A stretch of DNA of 64,000 nt, from positions 5,001 through 69,000 of the forward strand of contig CANJKZ010001241.1 of NCBI GenBank assembly GCA_947471745.1. The letters are read 5' to 3'. Both the position numbers and the translations under genes were made by a program. This stretch comes from Closterium sp. Naga37s-1 (Eukaryota; Streptophyta; Zygnematophyceae; Desmidiales; Closteriaceae). The notes below the pieces were generated by a model. That model was given only the letters and a program-made list of their open reading frames with translations. It searched no databases and was not told the DNA's origin. Positions 11,186-21,735 of the stretch are shown piece by piece (the stretch's first letter is position 1; each line of letters opens with the position of its first letter).

Positions 11186-11575
11186 TGTTGATCCAACCCC
11201 ATGGTTTGCACTCAGCATGTTGCCCTTATGCATGTGTTAGTGTTTGCATGGACTGGGGTGAGAGCATGAGATAATATCTATTCCAATATGTGAGTGTGTC
11301 ATTGATGAGACCTCGACTAATGTGTGAGGAGATTCTATAACAAGTTTTAATTATTCGCATGCGTTCTCAGTCTTGTTGTGCGTCAAAAGTTTTGCATGTC
11401 ACTGGTATGTAGAGCAAGCTTAAAAAAACTCAACCCTAAATAGTTACATTGCTTTATGTAATGTAACATTTCTCTTGGTCTAGGTCCTTGTGTTAGGTGG
11501 TTTTCACATCCTTCGAGGTTGGGGACCGCGCGGCACAGTTCCACCTCCATGAACCTTGTCTTTTAGGGTTTGTAG

Positions 11576-11718
11576 TGTCAGAATGTTATAATTGTCTAGC
11601 CTGCAGTGGGGTACTCTATAGCGAGTACAACCCAATTAGGGTTTCCTATATGTATGCCAACTGCTGCTAGTGCAAATCCTCCTTTCTTCAATCCTGTTTC
11701 TACCTGCTAATTTTAACA
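11576..11718 (+). repeat. TRIM1 5' LTR
   Basis: 143 bp, starting TGTCAGAATG and ending TTTTAACA, with the primer-binding site immediately after. Confidence 0.93.
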
Positions 11719-12881
11719 TGGTTTCAGAGCAGGTCGACCCCCTTGGGTCGATCCTGTGGGTGGGCCCACCACCTAACTAATTCCGCTGCTACTCTGTCTG
11801 TTGCACGCCCCGTGGCGTACGACGCCTTCTTCCTGCCGTGGCGAATTTTTTTTTAGGGTTTTCAGTCCGCCGTGCGCTCGGGGCGCGCGGCGGTTTTCTG
11901 CCCGCCGTGCGCCCCGAGGCACGCGGCGGTTTCCTACCGTGGGGGACCCGCGCGCAGCCCCCCGCCCTTCCCGTCGCGTCGCCCTGCAGGCCGTGCGCGG
12001 GCCTGCAGGCCGCGCGCGGCCCGTCTGCCCGTCGCGCGGCCTTGGGGACCCGCGCGCGGCCCCCGCCCTGCTCGTCGCGGCGCCCTGGGGAGCACGCGCG
12101 GCCCCCGCCCTTCTTGTCGCGGCGCCCTGGGGAGCCGCGTGCGCCCCCCGCCCGTCCGTCGCGGCGCCCTGGGGAGCCGCGCGCGCCCCCCCCGCCCGTC
12201 CGTTTTGGCGCCCTGAGGAGAGACGCGCGCCCCCCCCCCCCCTCCTGTACCGTCCCCCCCCCCCCCCCCCGTGCTGCCCATTCCTCCCGTGCCGCCGTGC
12301 GTTCCGCGGTGGTGGGGGGTGTGGGGTGGCGAGCATGGGGGTGCGCGGTGTGGGTGCTCCCCTTCCCTTTCCCCTCCTCCTTGTTTGTCTCCCACTGCTG
12401 CAGCTGCTGCTGAGGGGGGTGGAGGTGTGGGAGCCGCGGGGAGTGGAGCTAGGGGGGTGACGTGGAAGTGGAGCTAGGGTTTCTGCAAGGGGTGTGTGAA
12501 AGGGGTGTGGGTCAGTTGGAGGAGGTTGTGTGGAGGTAGCTGTCGTGTCGCCTGCAGCGCCTGTAGTCCGTCGCCCTTGCTTCGATAGCCAGTGAGCCTG
12601 TTGCACCAGTCGCCAGTGGGTCCGTTGCTCCTGCCGCTTGTCTTAGCCGCGGAGCCAGTCACTCTAGTAGTCCGTCGCCCTTGCTTCGGTAGCCACTGAG
12701 TCAGCCGCTCCTGTGCCCGTGCCTCTGCAGCTTCAGTCGTTGCCTCCCATCTTCTCTCCTTCCACAGTTCCTCCTCCTCCTCACTTGCCCTCTGTGATTA
12801 CCTCTAGCTTTGCTTATAATTGTGAACTATTACTATGCTTGCTCATTGTGCTGATTACACCCCACTTTGGCTATGGGGGTG

Positions 12882-13024
12882 TGTCAGAATGTTATAATTG
12901 TCTAGCCTGCAGTGGGGTACTCTATAGCGAGTACAACCCAATTAGGGTTTCCTATATGTATGCCAACTGCTGCTAGTGCAAATCCTCCTTTCTTCAATTC
13001 TGTTTCTACCTGCTAATTTTAACA
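12882..13024 (+). repeat. TRIM1 3' LTR
   Basis: 143 bp, one base different from the 5' copy (caatcctg versus caattctg), with a polypurine tract immediately upstream. Confidence 0.93.
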
Positions 13025-13302
13025 TGTAGATGTTGGAAGCCATTCCCTACTCAAGATTCTTCCTATTCGGTGCTCTACGGCTATAATTGTTGCCATAACA
13101 CTCTTTGTTCAAACTACTGTCATGCCGCCAATTTGTTACAAGATCAAATGATTGATTAAATAAACGTAGGCAGGTTGAGGTGCTCCAGATCCAATTTATA
13201 GATCATTTGCTGCTGTGACCAGTCCGCAATCAACATTCAGTGACCCATTCATGCACAATCTTTTCATTGTCACATTTGAGGCTATTGTGAGTAGAGTAGA
13301 AC

Positions 13303-14402
13303 CTAAATAATAGACGACATTATTCATACGATACTATGAATAGGCATATCCCTGTTCTGGATTTTGTAAATGATATATTTATTGTTGCTACTGTTAATGT
13401 ACATAAAAATAGCGAGCTATGACCTTGTATTCTCAAGTGATCAATCTTTCTGCAGCGACCTTGCAATGGCGATGCTCCGCGCCTTTCCCGCCTTAGGGCG
13501 GCCATGGATTTCTTCGCGCGTAGCACGGTTAACATACTCGTTATCATGCCGACATTCATCCGTCGCTTTTATGTGCAATGCCTTTAATATTAACAATGGA
13601 CAACCAGTCATTTCTACTGACCTTGGTTACTCCACTTATATGGCATCGAGCCTTGGTCACTGTCAGGCATTCTCGGGATTACATACCTTGCGTCAAGATT
13701 CATTGGCAAACATATTTTCTACGTTTAACAACAACGACTAGACAAGCATAATATTCTGACAGCATACTTATTGAATTTCATATCGTAACAGTATATAACA
13801 TACAAACATGTAGTTTGACCCGCTCTAAGGGTCGCGCTAGGGGCGGGGCTAGGCGGAAGCGATGAATGAATGACTGCAACGAGGGCAAACGGTTGGATAT
13901 GTACCAAACTTGTACCATCTATAATGAAATCCAACTTAGCTTATAATGTGCTGATCCAGAAGTGTGAGTGACTGCTCAACAGAACTTCATCATTGGCTTA
14001 CGGTACTCTAGCCGCATGCACACAGAACTAGGCGAAGGACTACACCAGACACTAGAATGCTAGAGACCCGCTTCCTACCCATCTGCACACTGCCTCCCAC
14101 ACAGTGCCTGCTGTACTGCCATGCCAGCACTGTTGCCTACCTGCCTGCACACTACCAGCCCCTCCCGCAATACCACGGGACAGGACCCCATCAATGTCAC
14201 AAATGTGGCAGCAACAACCCACACAAGCCCACACCAGGCCACACCACAGCACACCACTCTACACCACTCCGCAGCAGTCCACAGCAGCCCCACCAGGAGC
14301 ACTGTTGTCTGTTCCACATGCTCCTCGCTCGCTCCGTGCGCCGGTGGGCAGCGTGCCAGCAGCGTGCCGGCAGAGGCATCCGTGCAGCATGCAGCAGGGC
14401 AG
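13303..14402. other. Intergenic stretch without a supported gene
   Basis: Only weak open frames, the longest being 123 codons at 13370-13741 with no recognisable motif. The last 20 bp form a single unit of the 20-bp minisatellite that resumes at 21117. Confidence 0.5.
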
Positions 14403-14407
14403 TGGGG

Positions 14408-14854
14408 TGTTGGGCTGAGAAAAAGCCCTTAGGATCTTTCCAAGGCTAAACTCAGAGTAAGGATGTTGTAGTTGCGGAAGCGTTTTAATGATGAGTATTG
14501 AACCACCTTGCGCTAGTATGTGAGGGCAAGATAGATTGATTAAAATAAGGAGATACAAGGTTTTATAAGAGTACAAGGAATACGAAGAGATACAGCTAAT
14601 AACTGTTTTACTGCTGCTGTTGCGGTTCGATACAGTGACGACTCGGGCAACTGCTCAATAACGAGTCAGTTGTTTGCCCTTGCTGTCGCGCTGTATTTGT
14701 CCGGTCAAAGGTCGCTGACTTTTGACTTTTGCGTAACGTCCAGCAGTTACTTCAACCTCCGATGGTTGACTCGCCGATGCTTCGTTGTGCTTTGCTTCGT
14801 TTAAGACTTGGTGTTTTGACACAGCAGAAGCGCTTGAATCACTTGTTTCCAACA
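14408..14854 (-). repeat. Copia-A 3' LTR (uninterrupted)
   Basis: 447 bp bounded by TG..CA. It holds the uninterrupted sequence gagtacaagg (about 14571-14580), the empty site for the MITE found in the partner LTR. Confidence 0.93.
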
Positions 14855-16186
14855 CTCCCCTTCGCTTCTGGAATGTCGTTGCTGGTGACGTGGCCTTGTC
14901 CAGACAGCAGCATGCAGTACTCGAACTTCTGCTTTCCGAGCTTCTTGGTCAAGTAATCAGCTGCCATCTCGGACGTGGGACAGTAGGACAGCTCGAGCCT
15001 CCCTTTCTCGATCTCGTCCTTCACGAAGAAATATCGCAGGGCGATGTGCTTCGTTCTGTTTGCGAATCCATTCTTGTTGGCGATGCGAATTGCTGACTGG
15101 TTGTCGCAGAACAGGGAGAAGCTGGGTAACTGGGCCAGCTCCGCTTCTTCCAGTAGTTCGCGAAGATATAATCCTTCCTTGGTGGCTGAGCAGAGTGCAA
15201 TGTATTCTGCTTCGGCTGAGGAGAGAGCTATTAGCTCTTGCTTGCTCGACTGCCACGAGATGGGTCCGATAGGATCGAGTCGGTAGATGTAGCCGGTGCG
15301 CGAGCGTCTGTTGTCAGAGTCGTCAGCATGGTCAGCGTCGACGTAGCAGATTAATATAGGTGTCGTGGTTCCAGTTTTGTGGTAGGTTAGTCCGATCGTC
15401 GGGGTGCTGACGAGGTAGTGCAGTGCGCGATCGAGCTCCGCCATGTGCTCCGCTTCGGGTTTCTTGAGGTAGGTAGCGAGTTGGCTTGCGGAGTACGAGA
15501 GGTTCGGTCGGCAGGTGACGGCTACAAAGAGCAGACATCCTAGTTTTCGTTCGTAGTCGCGTATGCCGACGGGCTTGAGTAGAGCAGTGGCTTCCTTGTG
15601 ACTTCCGGCAGTGTAGCGATATGGTGTGGAGATAGTTGTTGGGGTGAGTCCGAAGCGCTTAGCAATGGTGTCGGCGTATTTCGCCGAGGTAGATCGCGTT
15701 TTCTTCTTCTTGGATGTTGAGGCCGAGATACTGTGTTACGGTAGACGAAACTGTGAGCGTGAGGTCCTGCTGCAGCTCCCCTTTGAACCAGGTCGTGATT
15801 CCGTCGGTCGAGCCGATGTAGAGCAGATCGTCTACGTAGACGATGAGTAGAATGTAGTCAGTGGCCTTCGTGAGTCGGTACATGCCCTGGTCATGCGGTA
15901 GCTGGCGGAATCCGATGCGGATGAGTCGAGCGTGTAGATATTGCTGCCACATTCTCGGAGCCTACTTGATGCCGTATAGAGACTTCAGTAGTTGGCAGAC
16001 TTGGGTAGGGTCTCCGTTGGAGCCATGTGGTAGCTCGACGAAGATTTCGGCGTCAACAGGTGCGTAGAGGAAGGCGTTAGCGACGTCGATTTGGCGTAAC
16101 TTCTTCTTCTTCATGGCGGCTATCGCGAGGAGAATCCGCAGAGAGGTGTGTCGGCTGACCGGCGCAAATGTTTCGGTGAAATCCCG
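14839..16186 (-). pseudogene. Copia-A RT and RNase H remnants
   Basis: The RT continues after the TGA. A TAG replaces Gln in SLYGIK-APRMW near 15963. The active site IVYVDDLLYIG is intact (frame 15952-15659). A frameshift near 15690 follows YLGE. RNase H occupies 15444-14839, with YVDADHADD, SSAEAEYIAL and LFCDNQSA supplying the catalytic acids and ADYLTKKL at the end. These were once one polyprotein for copying element RNA to DNA. Confidence 0.88.
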
Positions 16187-17614
16187 TCAGTGTTCTTGGT
16201 CGAAGCCGCGTACCACCCAGCGCGCTTTGAATTTGTCGATGGTGCCGTCTGCTTTGGTTTTCACACGGAAAACCCATTTTCCGGTGAGTACCGTTTTGTT
16301 ACGAGCCACGCCAATGGGTACGACTTTCCAGGTGTTACGTTCTTCCAGCGCCTTCAACTCCTTGTCCATGGCCTCGTGCCATTTTTCCTTGTGTTCCCCC
16401 CCCAGAGCCTGCTGAACTGTGGCAGGCTCCTTAGGTGGCGCCGTGCCGTGGACTGCGGTGACGAGTCCAAGTATCTGGAGTCCACTCTGTGTGTAGCGGG
16501 GAAGATTTGCATCCTCGGGATAGGCTGCTTCGTCTCCTGCTTCTGGGTCAGGTAAGAAATTAGGTCCTATGTGTTCTGCGTCGTCGGTGTTGACTCGTGC
16601 GGGTGTAACGTAACCGTTGTTGGCGAAGTCGTAGAAGGCTTCGGCGTTGATGCTTTCGCGAGGGTTGTCGTCATCCATCGGGATGTCCACCGAGCAGTAG
16701 GGGAGAGGTCCGGCTTCCTCCGAAGCTCTGTCCACGTTCTGTTCATCCCAGTCAGCTTCATCTGCTGCCGAAGCGAAGGCTCGGTCCCCATGAAATCCGC
16801 CTGTGACATCTCGTGAAGTTTCCAAGTTGTACAGGTACGTTGAAAGGGTGAGGCGTTCGTAGAAGATAACATCACGTGCTGCCACTGTTTCCTTTGTGTT
16901 GATGTCGAAGATCTTCCATGCGTTGTAATGTTTTTCGATGCCCAGGTGTAGTCCCCACTGTGCGCGTTGAGAGAATCGACCGGCGCTTGCAGCTGGGGGT
17001 CGGTACTGTACCATGCAGCCAAAAACTCGCAACATTTTTGTGCTGCCCAATTTTCCTGTCCACAGCAGGTGCGGTGATGCGTTGTTCGGGAGCGATGATG
17101 ACGAGAGCATGTTGTGCAGCATCACGGCATGGTCCATTGCTTCGGGCCACTGGTGGTTGGGTAGCCGCATGCCACGTAGCAGCTTGCGCATTGTGTTCTG
17201 AAGGGTCCTGTTCATCCTTTCTGCTACACCCTGCTTTTGATGGGCGTAGGGAAGGGAGATGAGGCGCTTGATTCCTCGTTCTGCCAGGTAGTCCTTGAAT
17301 TGTTGTGACATATATTCCCCTGCTCCGTCTGACTGGAAGCTTTTTAGCTTTACGCCTGATTCTCGTTCTGCTACTGGAAGCCATGCGACGAAGGCTTCGA
17401 AGGCCATGTCGCGGCTCGGAAGGTTGAGATGCCAGACGTATCGTGTGGCGGCGTCGATGAAGGTGATAACGTAGTTGTACGCTCCTTGATCGGGCTCGCG
17501 ATTGTACAGTAAATCGCTGTAGACCTTCTCCAAAGGTGCGTACGCCGGTGCACTTGGGTTGTGGTGAGAGACGAAGGGCTGATGCGGTAAATTGGCTTCT
17601 GGCAGGTGAAGCAA
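16187..17614 (-). pseudogene. Copia-A integrase core and start of RT
   Basis: A 475-codon frame carries the integrase core with all three acidic residues visible (VYSDLLY, FQSDGAGEY, KQGVAERMNRTL), then the linker, then the start of RT (TGKWVFRVKTKADG..KARWVVRGF). A TGA at 16189-16187 stops it after FDQEH, just before the conserved FAPV region. It overlaps the gag frame by about 240 bp, marking the frameshift. Confidence 0.88.
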
Positions 17615-19704
17615 GTTCCTCGAACTCGTCGAAGTTCTCTGCCGTCGGGTAAAAGTAGTGAGTCTTTATCAAGAATGCCTGCTCGTATCGTGTTGTTTAA
17701 CGTCGTGTTACTCGGGTGTCCCATTCGTTTATGCCAAAGGTCTTCGTCAGCGCGATGTCCGGGTGAACGCCTGTACAGGTCGGAGTTGGAGTAAAAACCG
17801 GCGGTGAGGTTGGCGCTTCTATGGAATTCTCGTGGAGTGGGTGTCAGCTGCTGCGCAGGTTTCGGAGGAGTGTCGTCGACGAAGACTGGTGCCGTTGAAG
17901 GGCCAGCGATTGGTGCCGCTGTTGTCTCTGCTGCTGCCAATGTTGTCTCTGCTGCTGCTGTCAGTAGATTGTAGCCGAGTCCATCCGCTATTAAAACTTT
18001 TGACATTTGCAGTATGACGTTGGTCTCCCGTGACTGAAGTTGTACTACGTCTTGTCGTCGTGTGCGCAGGTTCTGATTGTTGGCGACGGTGATGATGACT
18101 TCGCGCTGAAGTTGATGTTCCCGTTGAACGAAGCGACTCGAAGAACACATATATTGTCCGCAGCAGCTGTCCAAGAACCAAGTGTCTTTCCCGGACGGCT
18201 CGCTCTGGGCGATGGCTGCGTATGTCGGGTTTGGCTCCAGTGTCGCTCGGCGAGGAGTGCTTTCGTCAAGTTGTTCTTCTGGTGAGTAGTACGGAGGTGA
18301 CTCAGTGATGCAGGAGTCCGACACTCTCGCCATGCAGCTCACGTTGTTTCTTGTCCCTTGTGCAGGTTGAGTTGTCGGCGTTCCTTGAGCTTGAGGAGTG
18401 GGATGCGCTTGTGTTGATGCAAATTGGCTGCTTGAAGGTCGAAGTTGTCGTTGTGGTGTCGTTGACTGTCGCAGACTTGGACAGTGTGTTCGCGGGTGTC
18501 CAGATGTCTTGCAGAGATGGCAGAACGGTGGTACGTGCTGCTGCTGTTGTTTTTTGTGTTGTCGGTTGGAGTTGTTGAAGCGCCGTTGGGTGTGGAATGC
18601 GAATTCAGGGACTGATGTCTTTCTCTTGTGTCGTTCCTCGTGCAGGTCCATGTCTTGTAGTTCGGCGTGAATTTTGGCGCATAGTGCCGCTTTGGAGATT
18701 TTCCCGTGAGCTCGGAGTATGGCGCGGGTGGAGCGCCAATGAGGACCAAGTCCAGTGATGACGACCATGACGAAGGCTTCTTCAGATATCGATCCTCCGC
18801 ATCGGAGAAGTTTGTCGCGCAGTTCGCGACAGCGGCTGATATACTCCATCCCCTTTTCGCCGGGTTTCATTTCCACTGTTGTCAGTTGTGCCATTAGCCG
18901 GCTCTGATTGACGCTGTCTGTTGCTTGGTACAGGTTCTTCAAATGGTTGTACGCGAGCTCGGCGGAGTTGCCATATCCTCGATAAGACCGGATATTCTGC
19001 TGCTGGGTTGGAGTAATATTCCTCAGCAGGATTATGTAAGCCATTATAGACTGATACGTGTACTGCTGCTTGTCGTATTGCGTTCCGTGTGTTGGGTATG
19101 GCAGGGACCCGTCGAAAAATCCAAGAATCTGCGCGCCTTCCATCATCAGCTCAAATTCGAATGACCAGGTATAGAAGTCCTTTCCGTCGAAAGCTGTTGA
19201 TGTCTGAAGTTTCAAAACGTGCGCGAATTGCGACTGAACCTGAAGTGCGTCCAGTGTCTTTTCTTGTTCAGGTGAAGGTTGTTGACGCGGCATGAAGCTG
19301 ATGGAGCCACATTGAGGCTCGTACGGAGCGAAGGTGGGTTGCTGCTGGTTTCCGCGCGCATAGGATGAACCGTCAAGGCTCATGGGTGTAACGTCGTTGT
19401 TGTTGTTGCTGATGTTTGACTGCGCAGGTGCCGCTTGCTGGTGTTGTTTGTAGAACGACATGAAGGAGAAGAATTTCTCCATCATGCTTGGGTCGAAGCC
19501 CGTCGCTTGATTCGCGGGAGTCTTAGTAGACTCAGCTGCTGGTCTTGTTGTTGTGCCTCCCTCTGTCTGCAAGCCAGAGGCTGGAGGTGGAGTAGGAGTA
19601 GTGCCGGAAGAGCCGTTAGAGGAGCTTCTCTCCTTTTGCGTTGCCGTGCCTTTTGATGTTGTGGGTAACTTGTAAGCAGTTGAGTTTGCCTTGATAGCTC
19701 TCAT
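17371..19704 (-). pseudogene. Copia-A gag, protease and start of integrase
   Basis: A 777-codon frame. A gag capsid region of the UBN2 type lies around residues 150-370, then a CCHC knuckle (CHLCKTSGHPRTHC, about residue 395). The retropepsin site reads FLDSCCGQ where copia normally has a DSG triad, so the protease is probably inactive. The pre-integrase HHCC finger (WHKRMGH..CFTC) is near residue 690. A frameshift near 17600 moves the integrase core into another frame. The ATG (19704-19702) lies inside the primer-binding site, where TGGTATC has become TGGTATG. An upstream start is unlikely because the LTR begins four bases before. Confidence 0.88.
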
Positions 19705-19874
19705 ACCATGTTGGGCTGAGAAAAAGCCCTTAGGATCTTTCCAAGGCTAAACTCAGAGTAAGGATGTTGTAGTTGCGGAAGCGTTTTAATGATGAGTATT
19801 GAACCACCTTGCGCTAGTATGTGAGGGCAAGATAGATTGATTAAAACAAGGAGATACAAGGTTTTATAAGAGTA

Positions 19875-20833
19875 CAGTATTACCCCGGATATAGGCGCAT
19901 ATGCGCTTATAATAAATTCATTTTTTTGAGGGGGGGCGCTTGTAATTGAGTAACGGCCATAAGCGCCGGCGCTTATATAATGACAAATACGAAATTATAT
20001 ATTTAGAGCACCAAATTGTTCATTTTCTTCTTGCCATTTCAACCGCATCAAAATGTTTTAGCATCACAAAGCAGAATCTCGCGCAAGCGATATTCTGGAT
20101 GCACACACAGGCAAAGACTGTCAGAATGTTATTCTCTAGCCTGTAGTGGGGTGCTCTATAGCGAGTACAACCCATCTAGGGTTTGCTATATGTATCCTCA
20201 TTGCTGCTAGTGAAACTCACCTTCTTCTCCTATTTCTCTTTCATATAACCTAAAACCTAGCTATGGCTTCTTAGCTTAAGCTCCTATCTTCACATGGTAT
20301 CAGAGCTGTTACGCTCTTGGCCTGTGAGCCCATCTGTTTCCGCTGCTACTACTCTGCCTAACGCGCGCCTCGAGCGCGCGCCTGCCTGCCGCGCGCCTAT
20401 GGCGCGCGGCCCTTTTTTCTTCCCGCCGCGCGCTCGTGGCGCGCGGCGGTTTTCTGACCGTCGGGCGCCCCGTGGCGCGCGGCGGTGCCTCGCCCCGGCC
20501 CTGCCCCGTCGCCCGCCGCGGCTCTGTCGCGGCCCCACGTCGCGGCCCCCCCCCGTCGCGACCCCCCGACACGTCATGCCAGCACATCCTGACTGGACGC
20601 GTCATGAGTCAGGTCTTCGCGAGTCAAACGAAGCGAAATTGAAATCTGACTCGCTGCAAAAATGAATTTCGGTACCGTTTTAAGCAAGTATGATTAAAAT
20701 TGCACGTGCGCTTATAATAAGTAAAGGTTTTCTAGGGGGGGGCTTATAATTGAGGACCGGCCATAAGCGCCATGCTCCAGATATAAGCGCCGGCGCCTTT
20801 AATAGGACGGCGCCTATATCCGGGGCCATACGG
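19875..20833. mobile_element. pogo/Tigger-type MITE inside the Copia-A LTR
   Basis: Terminal inverted repeats share CCCCGGATATAGGCGC (left end from 19875, right end to 20833) and continue with GCGCTTATAAT-type words. A TA duplication (19873-19874 and 20834-20835) flanks it, and the partner LTR shows the empty site gagTAcaagg. The ends match those of the transposase-bearing element at 49211-52312 (CCGTATcgCCCCGGAT), so that family probably moved it. No transposase is encoded. A short-LTR remnant sits inside. Confidence 0.93.
20119..20610 (+). mobile_element. TRIM2: truncated short-LTR retrotransposon
   Basis: An LTR of about 176 bp (20119-20294) starts TGTCAGAATG like TRIM1 and is followed by the primer-binding site TGGTATCAGAGC (20295-20306). 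About 300 bp of GC-rich leader (GCGCGC-rich, like the TRIM1 interior) then fades near 20580-20640. No 3' LTR is present. The right limit is approximate. Confidence 0.75.
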
Positions 20834-21116
20834 TACAAGGAATACGAAGAGATACAGCTAATAACTGTTTTACTGTTGCTCTTGCGGTTCGATACAGTGA
20901 CGACTCGGGCAACTGCTCAATAACGAGTCAGTTGTTTGTCCTTGCTGTCGCGCTGTATTTGTGAGGTCAAAGATCGCTGACTTTTGACTTTCGCGTAACC
21001 TCCAGCAGTTACTTCAACCTCCGATGGTTGACTCGCCGATGCTTCGTTGTGCTTTGCTTCGTTTATGACTTGGTGTTTCGACACAGCAGAAGCGCTTAAA
21101 TCACTTGTTTCCAACA

Positions 21117-21545
21117 TGGGGCATGCAGCGGGGCAGTGGGGCATGCAGCGGGGCAGTGGGGCATGCAGCGGGGCAGTGGGGCATGCAGCGGGGCAGTGAG
21201 GCATGCAGCGGGGCAGTGAGGCATGCAGCGGGGCAGTGAGGCATGCAGCGGGGCAGTGAGGCATGCAGCGGGGCAGTGAGGCATGCAGCGGGGCAGTGAG
21301 GCATGCAGCGGGGCAGTGAGGCATGCAGCGGGGCAGTGAGGCATGCAGCGGGGCAGTGAGGCATGCAGCGGGGCAGTGAGGCATGCAGCGGGGCAGTGAG
21401 GCATGCAGCGGGGCAGTGAGGCATGCAGCGGGGCAGTGAGGCATGCAGCGGGGCAGTGAGGCATGCAGCGGGGCAGTGAGGTATGCAGCGGGGCAGTGAG
21501 GCATGCAGCGGGGCAGTGAGGCATGCAGCGGGGCAGTGAGGCATG
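21117..21545. repeat. 20-bp minisatellite (about 21 units)
   Basis: The unit gcatgcagcggggcagtgag repeats in perfect register, three units per 60 bp. The first three carry gtggg instead of gtgag. One more unit lies left of Copia-A (14387-14407), showing the array was the insertion target. A 20-bp period is not a codon multiple, so frames across it cycle through all three readings and are not coding. Confidence 0.95.
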
Positions 21546-21600
21546 TGCCACACGATGGCAGTGACAAGCTCTGGGGCCAGGCAGCAGCAGGGTTGACGGC

Positions 21601-21735
21601 GGCGATGCACAGGTCAGAGTGAGAGGGGGCGATGCACAGGTCAGAGTGAGAGGGGGCGATGCACAGGTCAGAGTGAGAGGGGGCGATGCACAGGTCAGAG
21701 TGAGAGGGGGCGATGCACAGGTCAGAGTGAGAGGG
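21601..21735. repeat. 27-bp tandem repeat (five units)
   Basis: Five units of 27 bp (core ggcgatgcacaggtcagagt), located just past the stop codon of the repeat-protein gene on the minus strand, probably in its 3' untranslated region. Confidence 0.93.

Larger units (their letters stand above)
11576..13024 (+). mobile_element. TRIM1: non-autonomous short-LTR retrotransposon
   Basis: Two 143-bp LTRs (11576-11718 and 12882-13024) differ at a single base. They flank a 1.16-kb GC-rich interior with no pol. The 5' LTR ends in AACA and is followed directly by the primer-binding site TGGTTTCAGAGC (11719-11730). The 3' LTR is preceded by the purine tract TATGGGGGTG. The 5-bp target duplication TGTAG lies at 11571-11575 and 13025-13029. 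Long overlapping frames on both strands of the interior come from GC-rich repeats and I do not call them genes. The LTR resembles those of Copia-C, D and E, which could supply enzymes in trans. Confidence 0.92.
11186..13302 (+). mobile_element. Decayed solo LTR of the Copia-H type, split by TRIM1
   Basis: The left part (11186-11575) and right part (13030 to about 13302) align in order with the reverse complement of the 820-bp LTR at 60669-61488. Shared blocks include the 5' start (TGTTG..CCAACC), the ATGAGATAATAT region, GTAACATTTC..CTTGG, GGTTGGGGAC..GGCAC, and CTCCAGATCCAATTT near the 3' end. No internal retrotransposon sequence adjoins it, so it is a solo LTR. No convincing target duplication was found, as expected for an old copy. 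Confidence 0.7.
14408..21116 (-). mobile_element. Copia-A: complete but disabled Ty1/copia retrotransposon
   Basis: Direct LTRs lie at 14408-14854 (3' LTR) and 19709-21116 (5' LTR, interrupted by a 959-bp MITE). The 5-bp target duplication TGGGG is at 14403-14407 and 21117-21121. The primer-binding site TGGTATGAGAGC (19708-19697) adjoins the 5' LTR, and a purine tract lies at about 14855-14870. Domain order is gag, protease, integrase, RT, RNase H, which is Ty1/copia. The LTRs differ at roughly a dozen positions outside the insert, by my reading, so it is older than Copia-D. Frameshifts and stops break pol. Confidence 0.95.
19709..21116 (-). repeat. Copia-A 5' LTR, split by a pogo-type MITE
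   Basis: The two LTR halves, 19709-19874 and 20834-21116, join at a duplicated TA. Their sequence follows the 3' LTR apart from scattered substitutions. Confidence 0.93.

Noticed and set aside
11773..12606. 277-codon minus frame and several overlapping plus frames in the TRIM1 interior
   Set aside because: All come from GC-rich repeats, show no domain, and lie in a non-autonomous element leader.
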